Assembly: GCA_965178125.1 (NCBI GenBank)
Contig: OZ237736.1
Coordinates: forward strand, 1,550,001 to 1,614,000
Origin: Bilabrum cf. latius
Taxonomy: Eukaryota; Bigyra: Bicosoecida; Bigyra; Bicosoecida
DNA: 64,000 nt
Direction: 5' to 3'
The position numbers were made by a program, and so were the translations under genes. This document shows positions 46,721-56,900 of the stretch, piece after piece; the stretch's first letter is position 1; every line of letters starts with the position of its first letter. Below the pieces are notes generated by a model that saw only the letters and a program-made list of their open reading frames with translations, did no database searches and was not told the DNA's origin.

Positions 46721-48002
46721 TCACAGGAAGATCACGATGGCAGTCACGTTGTCGATGCTACCCCTCGCGTTGTGCAGCGCAAGGGACCGCAGGACGATCT
46801 GCTGGGCGGGGTTGAGCTTCTTCTCCCGGGCAGCGGTCACCAGGTGCACGGCGTCATCCGGGGGCATGACATCCCACACGCCGTCTGAGCCGAGGATTAG
46901 GACCTTGTCGCGGGCCGTCAGCTGGATCTGCGTGATGGTGGGCTCCGAGGAGAGGCCGAAAGGCTTGAGGTCCTTGCCGCCGAATGCCCTCGAGTAGTTG
47001 AGCTGCATGGGCCGGTCCCCCTGCGCCTGCCGGGCCGTGAAATCGCCGCCGCGGATGAAGGGCTTGCCGCCGTGCAGGTAGGTCAGGGACCCACCCTTGC
47101 TCTGGATGCGCTTCAGCTCGGCTGCCTGGTCCGGCTTGTGGTCCACGGTCAGGCGTCGGCCCACGAGGCCCGAGCCGGCCTGCTCGCGGCCGAGCACGAC
47201 GCGAGAATCGCCCAGATGACCGACAGTCAGCAGGTCTCCGGTCACGAAGGCGGTGACGCTTGTGCTCGATGTGTAGTCCAGGCGCTTCTCTCTGGCGTGC
47301 GCCAGCAGCTGCTGATCAGATTCCTTGTATCCGTGCTTCATCGCAGCTTCGAAGAGCTTTACCGCCATAGGGTCCACCCAGCGCTTCGCAGTCTCCGCTG
47401 CTTTGAGAGCATCTGTAAAATGCTTGTTGTTTACCATGTTTTGCACCGCTACGTGGTGCACGAAATCCGAAGCATCATCCCCGACGGTGCCATCGAAAAC
47501 GCCATAAAAGGCAACGTCCGGGCGCCCGCCAACGGAAGGCACGAACGCCATCCTGTCCTCTTGCTTCTTGCGCCTACCGAGTTCAGTCCAAGAGCAGACG
47601 ACCGACTGCAGTGAGAATGGCAATGTTGGCACTTGTAAGGGCGTGGATCAGCACACGGCCAGCGAACATGACGGAAATAGTGAATGCGGCCACACACAGG
47701 AAGGCTTCGAAACCGAAAACTGGCACCCAGTGTGATCTCACTCTACCAAACTTTTCGAGAGGGATCCCTTCCCTGTACACCCTTCCCACTGCTTTCTCGC
47801 TGCTGCGAGCCTTCTAAACAACGTCATACGCGCACGCTTTCGCGCTGACGGCGTCTGAGGAAGCCCCTGTTGCCGCCGCAGAAGACGGGCCCGCACTAGT
47901 ACTATCGGATGTCATTGGGACAGACGCTCCAGCACCAGAGGCCGCGCCCATCGATGGCGTAAGCACGTCGATTCCGCTGGATGGTCCTTTCGTTCCGGAC
48001 AT
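46721..48002 (-). CDS. PP2C-family (PPM) protein phosphatase
   Basis: Metal-dependent Ser/Thr phosphatase, 381 residues. Exon 1 48002-47742 is a Ser/Ala-rich leader, the intron is 47741-47606 (GTGAGA donor, CACTGCAG acceptor, phase 0), and exon 2 is 47605-46721 (TGA). Motifs: RRKKQEDRM (metal-binding Glu/Asp at 103-104), GVFDGTVGDDAS (D125-G126, with Thr in place of the usual His), TSVTAFV, VGHLGDSR, ILGSDGVWDV and GSIDNVTAIVIFL. The Thr variant may still be active, since the metal ligands remain. TAG 47816-47814 is Gln in the leader (DVV-TAG-KARSSEK). The frame stays open upstream to ATG 48275 (MVETAKASMITSM), giving a possible longer form with a basic, presequence-like N-terminus. Confidence 0.88.
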
Positions 48003-49194
48003 TGTTCGCCTGCGGGTAAAAAACTCAGCAGAGACTTGCCAGTGATGCTGATAAGTGTATTTTCGCCGAACAGCGTACGCTGTGTCGCTTGTCGGTCTCG
48101 AGGGTACAAGCCGAAAGTGATGAGGCACTCGAACTTTGGCGGTGCCTGCCCGCGCGCTGGTCGCAAATGCTGACGAAGCAGCAGGAGCGAGCCGCGCACT
48201 ACCGCGGACACAACGGCGAGCTAGGACAAACACAATCATACTCGTTATCATGGAAGCTTTGGCAGTTTCAACCATGTTGAAGGCCCACACTGAGAATTCG
48301 AAACACCTCGAAACCGAATCGGAACACACATGTCACTGTCTCTTGATACCAGCTGGAAAGATAGAAGCCCAGGCAGATGTGAAAATCATCACAATTATTA
48401 TGCAAGACACAAGGCCGGTACGGCACAAGAGAGTTTGGCCGTCTCGAATCGCCCGAACCGGAGATGCTCCTTTGATTGCAACACGCAAAAGCCACCCGGA
48501 AATTCCAATGCAAGCCATTTACAAGATCTGAATCCAAGATTTGGTATTAAGAAAACAATTTAATTCAATCTGGCGCATTTTAACCCCCACAGACAGCTAG
48601 CACTAGCATGGAAAACCATGGGGTACAGCGAGAGGGTCCGCACCACAGCCGAATCACAAAAATGCAGCAAGCATTCCGCAATTCAATGCAAAAATCGCTG
48701 CGGACCATCTTCATAAATACCCTCATATTTGAATTAGCCACATCTCTCACCAGTTATTCGTGTGTGTGTGGAGGTTGTAGAGGGAAGGGTCACGGCCGAA
48801 TGTTTGGCGCCGACCGAAGTCCATCATGATGTGACGAGTGCGGTTGGGCCGAGCCGTGCATGCACCGCGAGCTACAGTCCCGGGCATGGTGCCCTCATGG
48901 GCCAAAAGATCGCTACATAGGGACGCTCTCTCGCGAGCTGCATGCCGATGCATGCCCTGATGGGATGGCAGCCTGTCGAACGGTATGTGCGTGTTGCATT
49001 CGTCCGGTAATCGTCCCTGTCAGCAGGTGCGGAATTTCGGGTACGCTGTGTCAGGAGGTGCGAAAGGCGACACAGCACAGCATGCATCCCGGTCTTTATG
49101 ATCATAGTAGTCTGGCACGGCTCAAAAATTCTCTCAAACGGTATCCCGTCCGACCGGCCTGCATCCTCCCGCGCGTTGATTCAGCCCAAGCCCC
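48003..49194. other. Long intergenic region
   Basis: About 1.2 kb with no gene I can support. The first 270 bp may be 5' coding or leader sequence of the PP2C gene. The rest is A/T-rich with many stops (TAA, TGA) in all frames. No tRNA or transposon remnant is recognised. Confidence 0.5.
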
Positions 49195-49485
49195 GCTGCT
49201 GCACCCACTGCTGCACCCACTGCTGCACCCACTGGCAAGAGAACTGCTGCACCCACTGCTGCACCCACTGGCAAGAGAACTGCTGCACCCACTGCTGCAC
49301 CCACTGGCAAGAGAACTGCTGCACCCACTGCTGCACCCACTGGCAAGAGAACTGCTGCACCCACTGCTGCACCCACTGCTGCACCCACTGGCAAGAGAAC
49401 TGCTGCACCCACTGCTGCACCCACTGGCAAGAGAACTGCTGCACCCACTGCTGCACCCACTGGCAAGAGAACTGCTGCACCCACT
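49195..49485. repeat. Minisatellite built from two 12-bp units
   Basis: 24 consecutive 12-mers of two kinds: A = CTGCTGCACCCA (17 copies) and B = CTGGCAAGAGAA (7 copies). The order is AAAB AAB AAB AAB AAAB AAB AAB A, so the main period is 36 bp. It ends 3 bp before the TAA stop of the GH130 gene on the other strand, so it lies in that gene's 3' UTR or just past it. Open frames across it on both strands are artefacts of the period. Confidence 0.93.
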
Positions 49486-49487
49486 GA

Positions 49488-50663
49488 TTAGCCTGCAGTC
49501 ACAGCCACCAGTGCAGTCCCCACGACCGCATCACTGCCCCCGAAGAATACCCGGAACACGTCTGCCTCCCCCGTCGCAAGCCTGCCAGTGATGGCCCCGC
49601 TCGAGCCCCCCCGGCCCCGGCCCGACACCCGCCGACCAAGGACCTCTCGAACCGCGGCCGTCTCTTGTGGCGTGGCGGGCGCCGCGGCCTCTAGAAACAC
49701 CACGTCAGGGACGTTACACAGCTGGGGGGCTCGCCCCGATTGCCAGTTCAGGTCAGGCGAGAGCATCGGGGCATCGGGCGCGGCTCGCTCGGCGCACGCA
49801 AAAGGGTCCTTTGTGGCATTCACCACGCACCAGGAGGCGTGATACGCCAGGCTTTTATTAGCAGAGTTGTGAAAGAACATCAGATTTCCGTCGGACAGCC
49901 GAAGGGGCGGAGGGCCGGCCTCCACCAGCCCCGCGTCGAATCCTCCGGGCCTGGGGGCCAAAAGCACGCGGTCCGTCCAGCGCCACCCCGTCAGGCCCTC
50001 CCCTGGGCGAGATACGGCCACGCGCACGATGCCTGCGCCCCAGTACAGCAGGTGCGTCCCGTTGCCGAACGGGTCGACAACGATGGCCCCCGATTTCGAC
50101 CCGGATCGGACAGATTCATTAAAGACCGCTCCGTGCCGTTCCCACACGCCGCTGGAGGGCGCCTCCGATGATGCGAGGCACAAGAAAACCTCTGTACGGT
50201 TCGGTGTTCCGCCAACGCACGTGTACATCATGTAGTATCGCCCAGAGCTGGGGTCCACCGCAACGCGGGGGTCCTCTGTACCCATGCTCTCCTCCGAAAT
50301 CCCCAGCCCTGGCCCAAACACCAGCGAGCCAGTGCTTTGAATGGGCTCCAGTGCGACCTGGCTCTACCCAGTGCGATGTATGGAGCTGAAAGCCAGCTTG
50401 GAAGGGGACTGCCGGAAGTCGCACTTTGCGCAGTAGCCTGCCTCCAGCGCGCAATCCTGCACTCGAACGAGCAGGCCCTCTTTTTGACCATTTGCCTTAT
50501 TTGCGGGAATGTATGAAGGATTGAAGGCTGCCCAGTACGCAGATGTGTTGCCAAAATGTGACAAAAGGGGCCGGTTTGGTAGATCGACAACTTCCACGCG
50601 GTAGCCAGCCGCACGGACGCGTTGAATGATGACTACAAGCAGCACAATGCACGTGATCTACAT
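49488..50663 (-). CDS. GH130-type glycosidase/phosphorylase-like protein, secreted
   Basis: 391 residues, TAA stop. GH130 enzymes act on beta-mannosides as phosphorylases or hydrolases with a five-bladed propeller. Supporting segments are GTEDPRVAVDPSSGRYYMMYT, SGSKSGAIVVDPFGNGTHLLYWG, FDAGLVEAGPPPLRLSDGN (the family's EAGPPP-like active-site strip) and a final FRVFFGGSDAVVGTA. The start at 50663 gives M-TAG-ITCIVLLVVIIQRVRAAG, a signal peptide whose second codon is TAG. A second TAG (50366-50364) is followed by SQVALEPIQSTGSLVFGPG. Secretion makes hydrolysis more likely than phosphorolysis, but that is inference. The exact family is probable rather than certain. Confidence 0.75.
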
Positions 50664-50914
50664 GATAAATTACAATTTGGTTGCGGTAGATCGGCCCTAA
50701 CGTATGGCCGTGCGGTGCAAAGTTTTTTCCAAGGATTCAACCAGCGGATTGACTGACGATATGGATGGGCGCAATAGTACAGGGCGTGGAAGCCCGCAAA
50801 ACGAGGGTGGAGAACACACTGTAACAAAAATTGTGTGTACTGCAACCCACGGGCTGCACGTTGCCTCAAGACGGGCAATCATGGCGCACAATCGATGGCG
50901 AGCCCTGGTCGTGC

Positions 50915-53900
50915 TCACTGGCCCTCCTTCGGGGTGGTGCCTTCCTCCCGCACCCGCTGCACGTGGTGCCCAGCTTCCCGCAGGCTGCTCTCGATGTCTT
51001 GGTCCTGAGACCCTCGCCCCGCGACCCCCGGGTCCAGCCGTGGAGAACCGCCCTGCTGCGACTGCGAGTTGGACTGCGAGTAGGTGCCCCGCAGCATCTG
51101 GCCAGCGCTGCCCGCCGTGTCCCCGCGCCCGCGAGCCGACAGCGGCATCGCCCCCGCAGGCAGCCCGGACCCCGACCTGTCCAGCGCGGGCCTGGACCTG
51201 TTCCTGCTCACCGAGGTGAAGGAGGTCATGGCCCCCAACACAGAGTGGCCGCCGTCGGACCGCTAGCCCCTGGAGGAGAGCAACGACCCGCCGCTGGCAC
51301 CCAGTCGACCCAGGGCGCGGCGGGGGTCGCCGTACGGCGATCGAGGACTACCTTCATCTGCCCCTTCACGCCCGATGCCCCCCACTTCCTCCTCTTGCTT
51401 CTGCTTGTGCCTCTGCTGGCTCAGCCGGCCGCTCCTGGACCCTCTCCCAGACCCTGTCCCTGTCCCTGTCCCAGCCGTCAAATTGCCCGCGCTCTGCTCT
51501 CGGGAAGACACCCTGCTGCCACCTGACGCCTCATGCTCGCGCGCCGCCCGGTCCTCGGCATGCGCGCGAGACCCGCTGCGGCCATCCTGGCTGTGGCTGT
51601 GGCTCGCGCTCGAGTCCGCCCCTCGCGTGGTGGGCGGGGCAGCGGAGGGCCGGCGGGTCTTGCCTCGGCCGGAACGGCGGCTACCCCTCCTGTCTCTGCT
51701 TCGGCTGCTGTCGCTCAGAGCAGACGCCCGGCTCTGGCTCCGTCGCTACGAGGCCCTGTCCTCCGTGCTGGACCGACGGGAATCAGCCCCACTGCTAGCC
51801 CTCCCGTCGCCGCCCTCACCCGCAGCCTCCAAGGCCTGCTGAACGTGTGAGGACGCGAACTCGAAGCGTTTCTTGCTCGGGACTGACCTCGCGCCCGCCA
51901 TAGACTTGGGGTGGGCTCGATCCCCCTGATGCCGCGAGCGGGCAGGCAGCCCAGTCTTGGCGTGTACCAGCCGCCGGCTGCTGCCGCCAGACGCACCGGC
52001 TCTGTTCCCCAGCGCCCTCTGGGAGACGGAGGGACCTTGACCCGCGCCAGCACCCGCCGCCAGGTTCAGAGATCGGCTGGACTGCGGCCGGCGCTTCGCA
52101 AAGAGATCTCTCAGCCGCCCCAACTCTACCCGCTCCCCTGCACCACTGCCGCCGGCGTCACCGCGGTCGGTGTCCCGACGGTCCTTCGATGAAGTTGCCC
52201 TCACATGGCGCTGCAGCCGCCCGAGGCTGCGGGCGGATTCACGCTGAGCAGGGGGCTGGGGACCCCGCCTACCGTGGGCCCGGTGTCGCTACTAGGAGGC
52301 AGAGGAGGAGGGCGGCGGCGGGGCAGTCCCAGAGCTGCGGCGGTGCTCAATCACACCTACCCCTCCTCGCCCTCTTCCACATCCGTCCGCTCGCGCGCCC
52401 TAGTCCTCTCGGTCATCGTAGTACGCGTCTCTGTCGTCATAAGCGACTTGCCCGCGCCCGCGCCCGGATCGTCTGCCAGAGTCAGCCCGCCGGCAATCGT
52501 AGCTACCCGCCCCCGAGGTGCCCCCGATCGTCAGCAAGTCATCGTCGTCCTCTTCCTCCTCTTCAAGCTCCCGCTCGAGCTGGTCCTCCTCCTCCTCCCG
52601 CTGCCGCACCGACGCCTCGATCCGCCGGAGGGCCCGCCGGAGGGACCTCATCTCGTCCTGCTGCTGCGCGATCCCGCGAAGCACGGTGGCCAGCGCATCT
52701 GCAGGCACCCCTATGATCGGAGCAGAACCCGCGCTGGATAACCCGAGCTGCCCCACCGAGGCACCGAGTCCCTGCCGTGCCGCCGTCCGTCCGCCGTGCA
52801 TCGCCTACACCTGCGCTGCCATCTCAGCCGCCCCGCTGCTACTGCGGCGGGCCGCTTGCTGCACCGCCTGGTCAGCCTCCGACAAGGAGGTTGCCCGTAC
52901 CTGCCCCTCTGCGCCCCCACTGCTCTTGCGCTGGGAGGAGGCCCCTCCGCTTGAGGCCACCGACCCTGACCCTGCCATCTCCAGGTGCCGTGCCACGCTG
53001 GGCATGAGGTGTTCCCTCGGCGTGGAAGGGGAGGCTCCCATGGGCCGACGCCCGCCACTGCCCACAGATGAAGAGTTGTCTGTGGCCAGCGACCGCAGGC
53101 CCCGACCCTTCTTGTGCCTCTCCCTGGAGCCCGGGCCCGTGTCAGCGTCCTCGTCCTTGTCTCCGAGGTGGTGCTGCGGCGGGGTGCTGGCAGCGCTGGA
53201 AGATTTGGTGGACTTGCGGCCGTCCTGCGCGGCGCTGTGGCGGTCGCTTGTGTCCGCGCCGGCCTGGGATCGAGACCCGGTGGAAGGTCCCCCCACCGAG
53301 GACGATGTCGCGACCGAGTGCGAGTGCGAGTGCGACACCCCGGACTGGGGGCCCACGGAGCGCGGGTGGGAGGCGGCGCGGGACCTGGTGTGCAGCTCCT
53401 TGCCCGGCCTGGACTGCGGGTCCTGCTCTTGTCTTGCCGCTGCGTCCGAGATGCGCACGGACTTGCGCGCCGTGCTGCTACCACTGCGGCTAGTGTGCAT
53501 GGACCCCTCCCCTCCTGTGGCCGAGGACCTGCTCCCATGCTTGCTGAGCCCGCCTGCCGTGTGGCGGTCTCCGTCCTTGTCCTCCTCCTCGTCCTCTTCA
53601 TCCTCCTCCTCCTCTGCATGGGCCTCCTCAGACACGAGCGGCAGCACCTCACCTCCCCGGCCAGACGCCTCCCCTGAGGTTGCTGATCCAACCGAGCTCA
53701 CCCGCCCCAGTCGCGGACTGCTCTGACCCGAGGCACCCACGAGTCCGCCGCCCTGCAGCGACCCGTGTTTCGGCGAGCCCCCATCCTCGCCGGCACCGGC
53801 CCCCAGGTCCCACGGCCGCCCGAGCCCGCCCCCTTCGGTGTTGGACCGACGCAGCACCATCATGCCCCCAGGGCCTGACCCACCCTATTCTGCAGTGGGG

Positions 53901-56900
53901 TGGAACCCCTCGGGACCCCCCTCTTCCATTACCTGCGCCTCGGGGGGCGGCTGCAGCTGCATGCCAGGCACCCGCACCGAGGACCCCTCTGGACTACCTG
54001 GGGGTGCCACCTGCTGCGCAAGCGGGGATCCGATGGGCAGATGACTCATGCTGTGCGCCCGTCGGGGCCGCACCCCCCCTGGTGAGAGACTAAGCGCCTC
54101 CTGCTGCCTGCGGGCCTGGAACCCATAGGCCTGTCTCCGCATCTGCTGCTGCAGCTTCATGCGGGTCAGGTGCGCCATCCCGAACACGCGCGTGGGGGAG
54201 GCCCACCCACCTCCCTTCGAGCCTTCAGTCCCGGTCCCGGTCCCGGTCCCGGTCCTCCCTGAACCGGTGCCAGCAGCCCCATCCCCGGCGGCACCCTCTG
54301 AGGCAGCTCCGGACACGGCGCGCTGCTCCCGGACCTGGATGGACAGACCGCCCGCACCTGCCACACCCACCGCATCCCTGTCTCCGTGGCTCGAGTCGCT
54401 CTCCCCAGACGAACCGCCCATCATCTGCGCCTCATCGCCCGCGCTCCTGGACCGGCGCTGCCCTCGCCGGACGTTCTGCGATCCAGCAAACTTGCTGAGC
54501 ATGGCAGCGGCCCTCGCCTTTGCCTTGGCCTCGGAGCCCGCTTCCGACACGCTCCCCGAGCCCGCCCTATCTCTTGTTCCCTGGGCAACGTCACCGTTAC
54601 TAGTCGAGTCGCTCTGCAGCTGCGCCGTTGCCTTTGCGGCGACCATGGCCTTCTTCACTGCGGGTGCAGGTAGTGCAAAGGAGTGGCTGCGGGACCGCTG
54701 CCTCGTGTCAGCCGGCAGGTCAGGCACCACGTCCCACGGAGAGGGAGAAGGGGAGGGGGAGCTTGCCGCGGGACTGGGGTCCCCAGAGCCCTCCTTCCGC
54801 TTGCCGGGGCTCCCGCCCGCGTCGGACCCCGTGGGGGCCTCGCCGGTTTCTGTCCTGCGGCGGCTGCTGCTGCGATCACCCACAGTTGAAGCCGTGCGGT
54901 CACCGGTGCCCACGCGATCGGTGTAGGACCCCGCTCTGCCTCGACCCCGGCCCGCGCCCCTGACTGCGCTCACGTTGCCCGAGGAGGCACTCAGCGCGCC
55001 AAACACGCTACCAGGGGGCGGCCCCGCCGAGCTGAGCGCCTTGGGCAGGTCTCCGGCGGTGTCTGCGTCATTCTCGCCGGTGCCGCCCGCCCCGCCGCTG
55101 CCGACCGACGTGCGCTCCCTGAGTGAGTTCTGATCCGATTTTTGGCTCGTGTTGGAGCTGCCGCCCGTCCTGCGACTCCTTGACCCACGGCTCCTGGATC
55201 CCCCTCCGCGGCTCGACCTGCGACTACCCCTGACCGACCTGCGCGACTTGGCCTCCTCCTCCACTGCAGCCGCTGCCTCGGCGGCCTGCGCCTCGGCAAG
55301 CAATATGTCGCGCTCCTCGTCCCGCCCCAGCTGGCCCAGCATGATGGCCCGCTGCCGCACGGATGTCTCGTCACTCCCGGCAGACACACCCGAGCGCCGG
55401 GAGTCCGCGGTCGTGAGTCTGCCAGAGTTACCGAGCGCACCGCTGGCCGGGGTACCGTACGGTGAGTTGCCCTCGGTGGGGCTGAGCCGAGGCTTGCCTG
55501 TACTAGCCCCGCCCTTCTTTCGTTCCTTACCTCCCTTAGGATCTCCATGCTTCTCATTGTGCCTGTGCGCGTGCCTGGCCTGGCCCCCTGCTGACTGGCC
55601 CATGCTGCCCGCACCGGTGGGCCCGCTGCCGCTGCGGCCGTCCTCCACAGACACTTCTCCCGCAGAAGAGCGGGTGGGGTGCTTGCCCGCCAGCTCGTCC
55701 AGCGTGTCCGCCAGAGTGGCGAGGGCACCTGCCACGGCACCCTCGCCCTTGTCGTCCCCCTCCCCGGCGCTGCTGTGCGTCGGGGACTGGGCAGTGCGCG
55801 CATGTCCGGCAATTCTCTCTCCGTGAGGCTCGTGAGGCTCGTCTTCGTCACTAAGCCGCAGAGAAGACTAGATCGTGCCCAGGCTGCGCTGGCCCAGGGT
55901 GTCGCGCCGCTGCTTCCCTCCCACTCGCCGCACGCCGCCGCGCCTGCTGCTGCCTCCGCTGTGCCCTCGATTCCTGCCGCGCCGGGATCGGCGACTGCCG
56001 CTGCCCGATGCTGTGGATCCCTCCGCGCGCCTGCGGCGGCTCCTTCCCTCTCCCCCGGTGATGCTGCTCGAGTCATCCGTCTCAGACCCGTGCCCGGGGG
56101 CCTCGGGCACCGCCTGCAGCAGCCGCAAGCCAGATCCAGTCCCCCGGCTCATCTGCATGGAGGGCGGCCGCCTCATGTTGAGCATGCCAGCGGGAGGGTC
56201 CCGGTGCCCCTCTTGCCGCTGTTGTTGGGGCTGCTCACCGTGCCCCCGGTCTCGACTGCGGCCCCCTGCGAAACTGTTGCGTTTCACCCGCAGCATATCC
56301 TGGGTCATCTCGTCCCTGGTGCCTCGATCCGCGCTCAGGCGGGGCCTCCGCTTCCCCACCACGCTGCGAGCCGAGGTGCTCTTGCGCAACATCGCCCGCC
56401 GCGCCCTCCTGCGCCTCTCTGAAAGACCGCCCACCCGATCCCCAGCGCCACTGGATTCCCCGGCGCTGCCGCGTGGCGAGGGGCCCCGCCGCCCGCCAAA
56501 CCCGCGCCGCGACCGAGCCCGTGCGCCCTTACCGATACCCGGTGCCCTCGACACTCCCTCCTCCCCTCGTTTGCCATCGCTGTCCGAGGCGTGGTAGCTG
56601 TACACGCTCTCGTCCCCATGCAGCCCCTCCTCCTCTTCTTCAACTCCCTCGTCCACTTCCATGACGCTAGCCATCGGCCCGGTCCCGCCGTATCCCGCCC
56701 CGACCTCGCCCTCACCATCGTCCTCGTAGTAGTCCTCGCCTTCGCTTCCCATCCCGTCGCCTGGGCCTCTGCTGTGGTACCCATCCCCGCCGTCACCTTC
56801 CCCCTGGCCCTCCGCACCCCCTTGCCCCAGCATCTGGTTCTCGATGGCGGCGGCGTTACGCTCCCACTGCCGCTGCTGCTGCCGCTGGGTGATCTCGTGG

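Noticed and set aside
48860-49591. 243-codon ORF across the minisatellite
   Set aside because: The array is open in several frames on both strands because its period is a multiple of 3; the flanks are not protein-like.
52518-53726. 402-codon plus-strand ORF over the channel tail
   Set aside because: Shadow of the open minus-strand frame; Ser-rich artefact of reverse-complemented low complexity.
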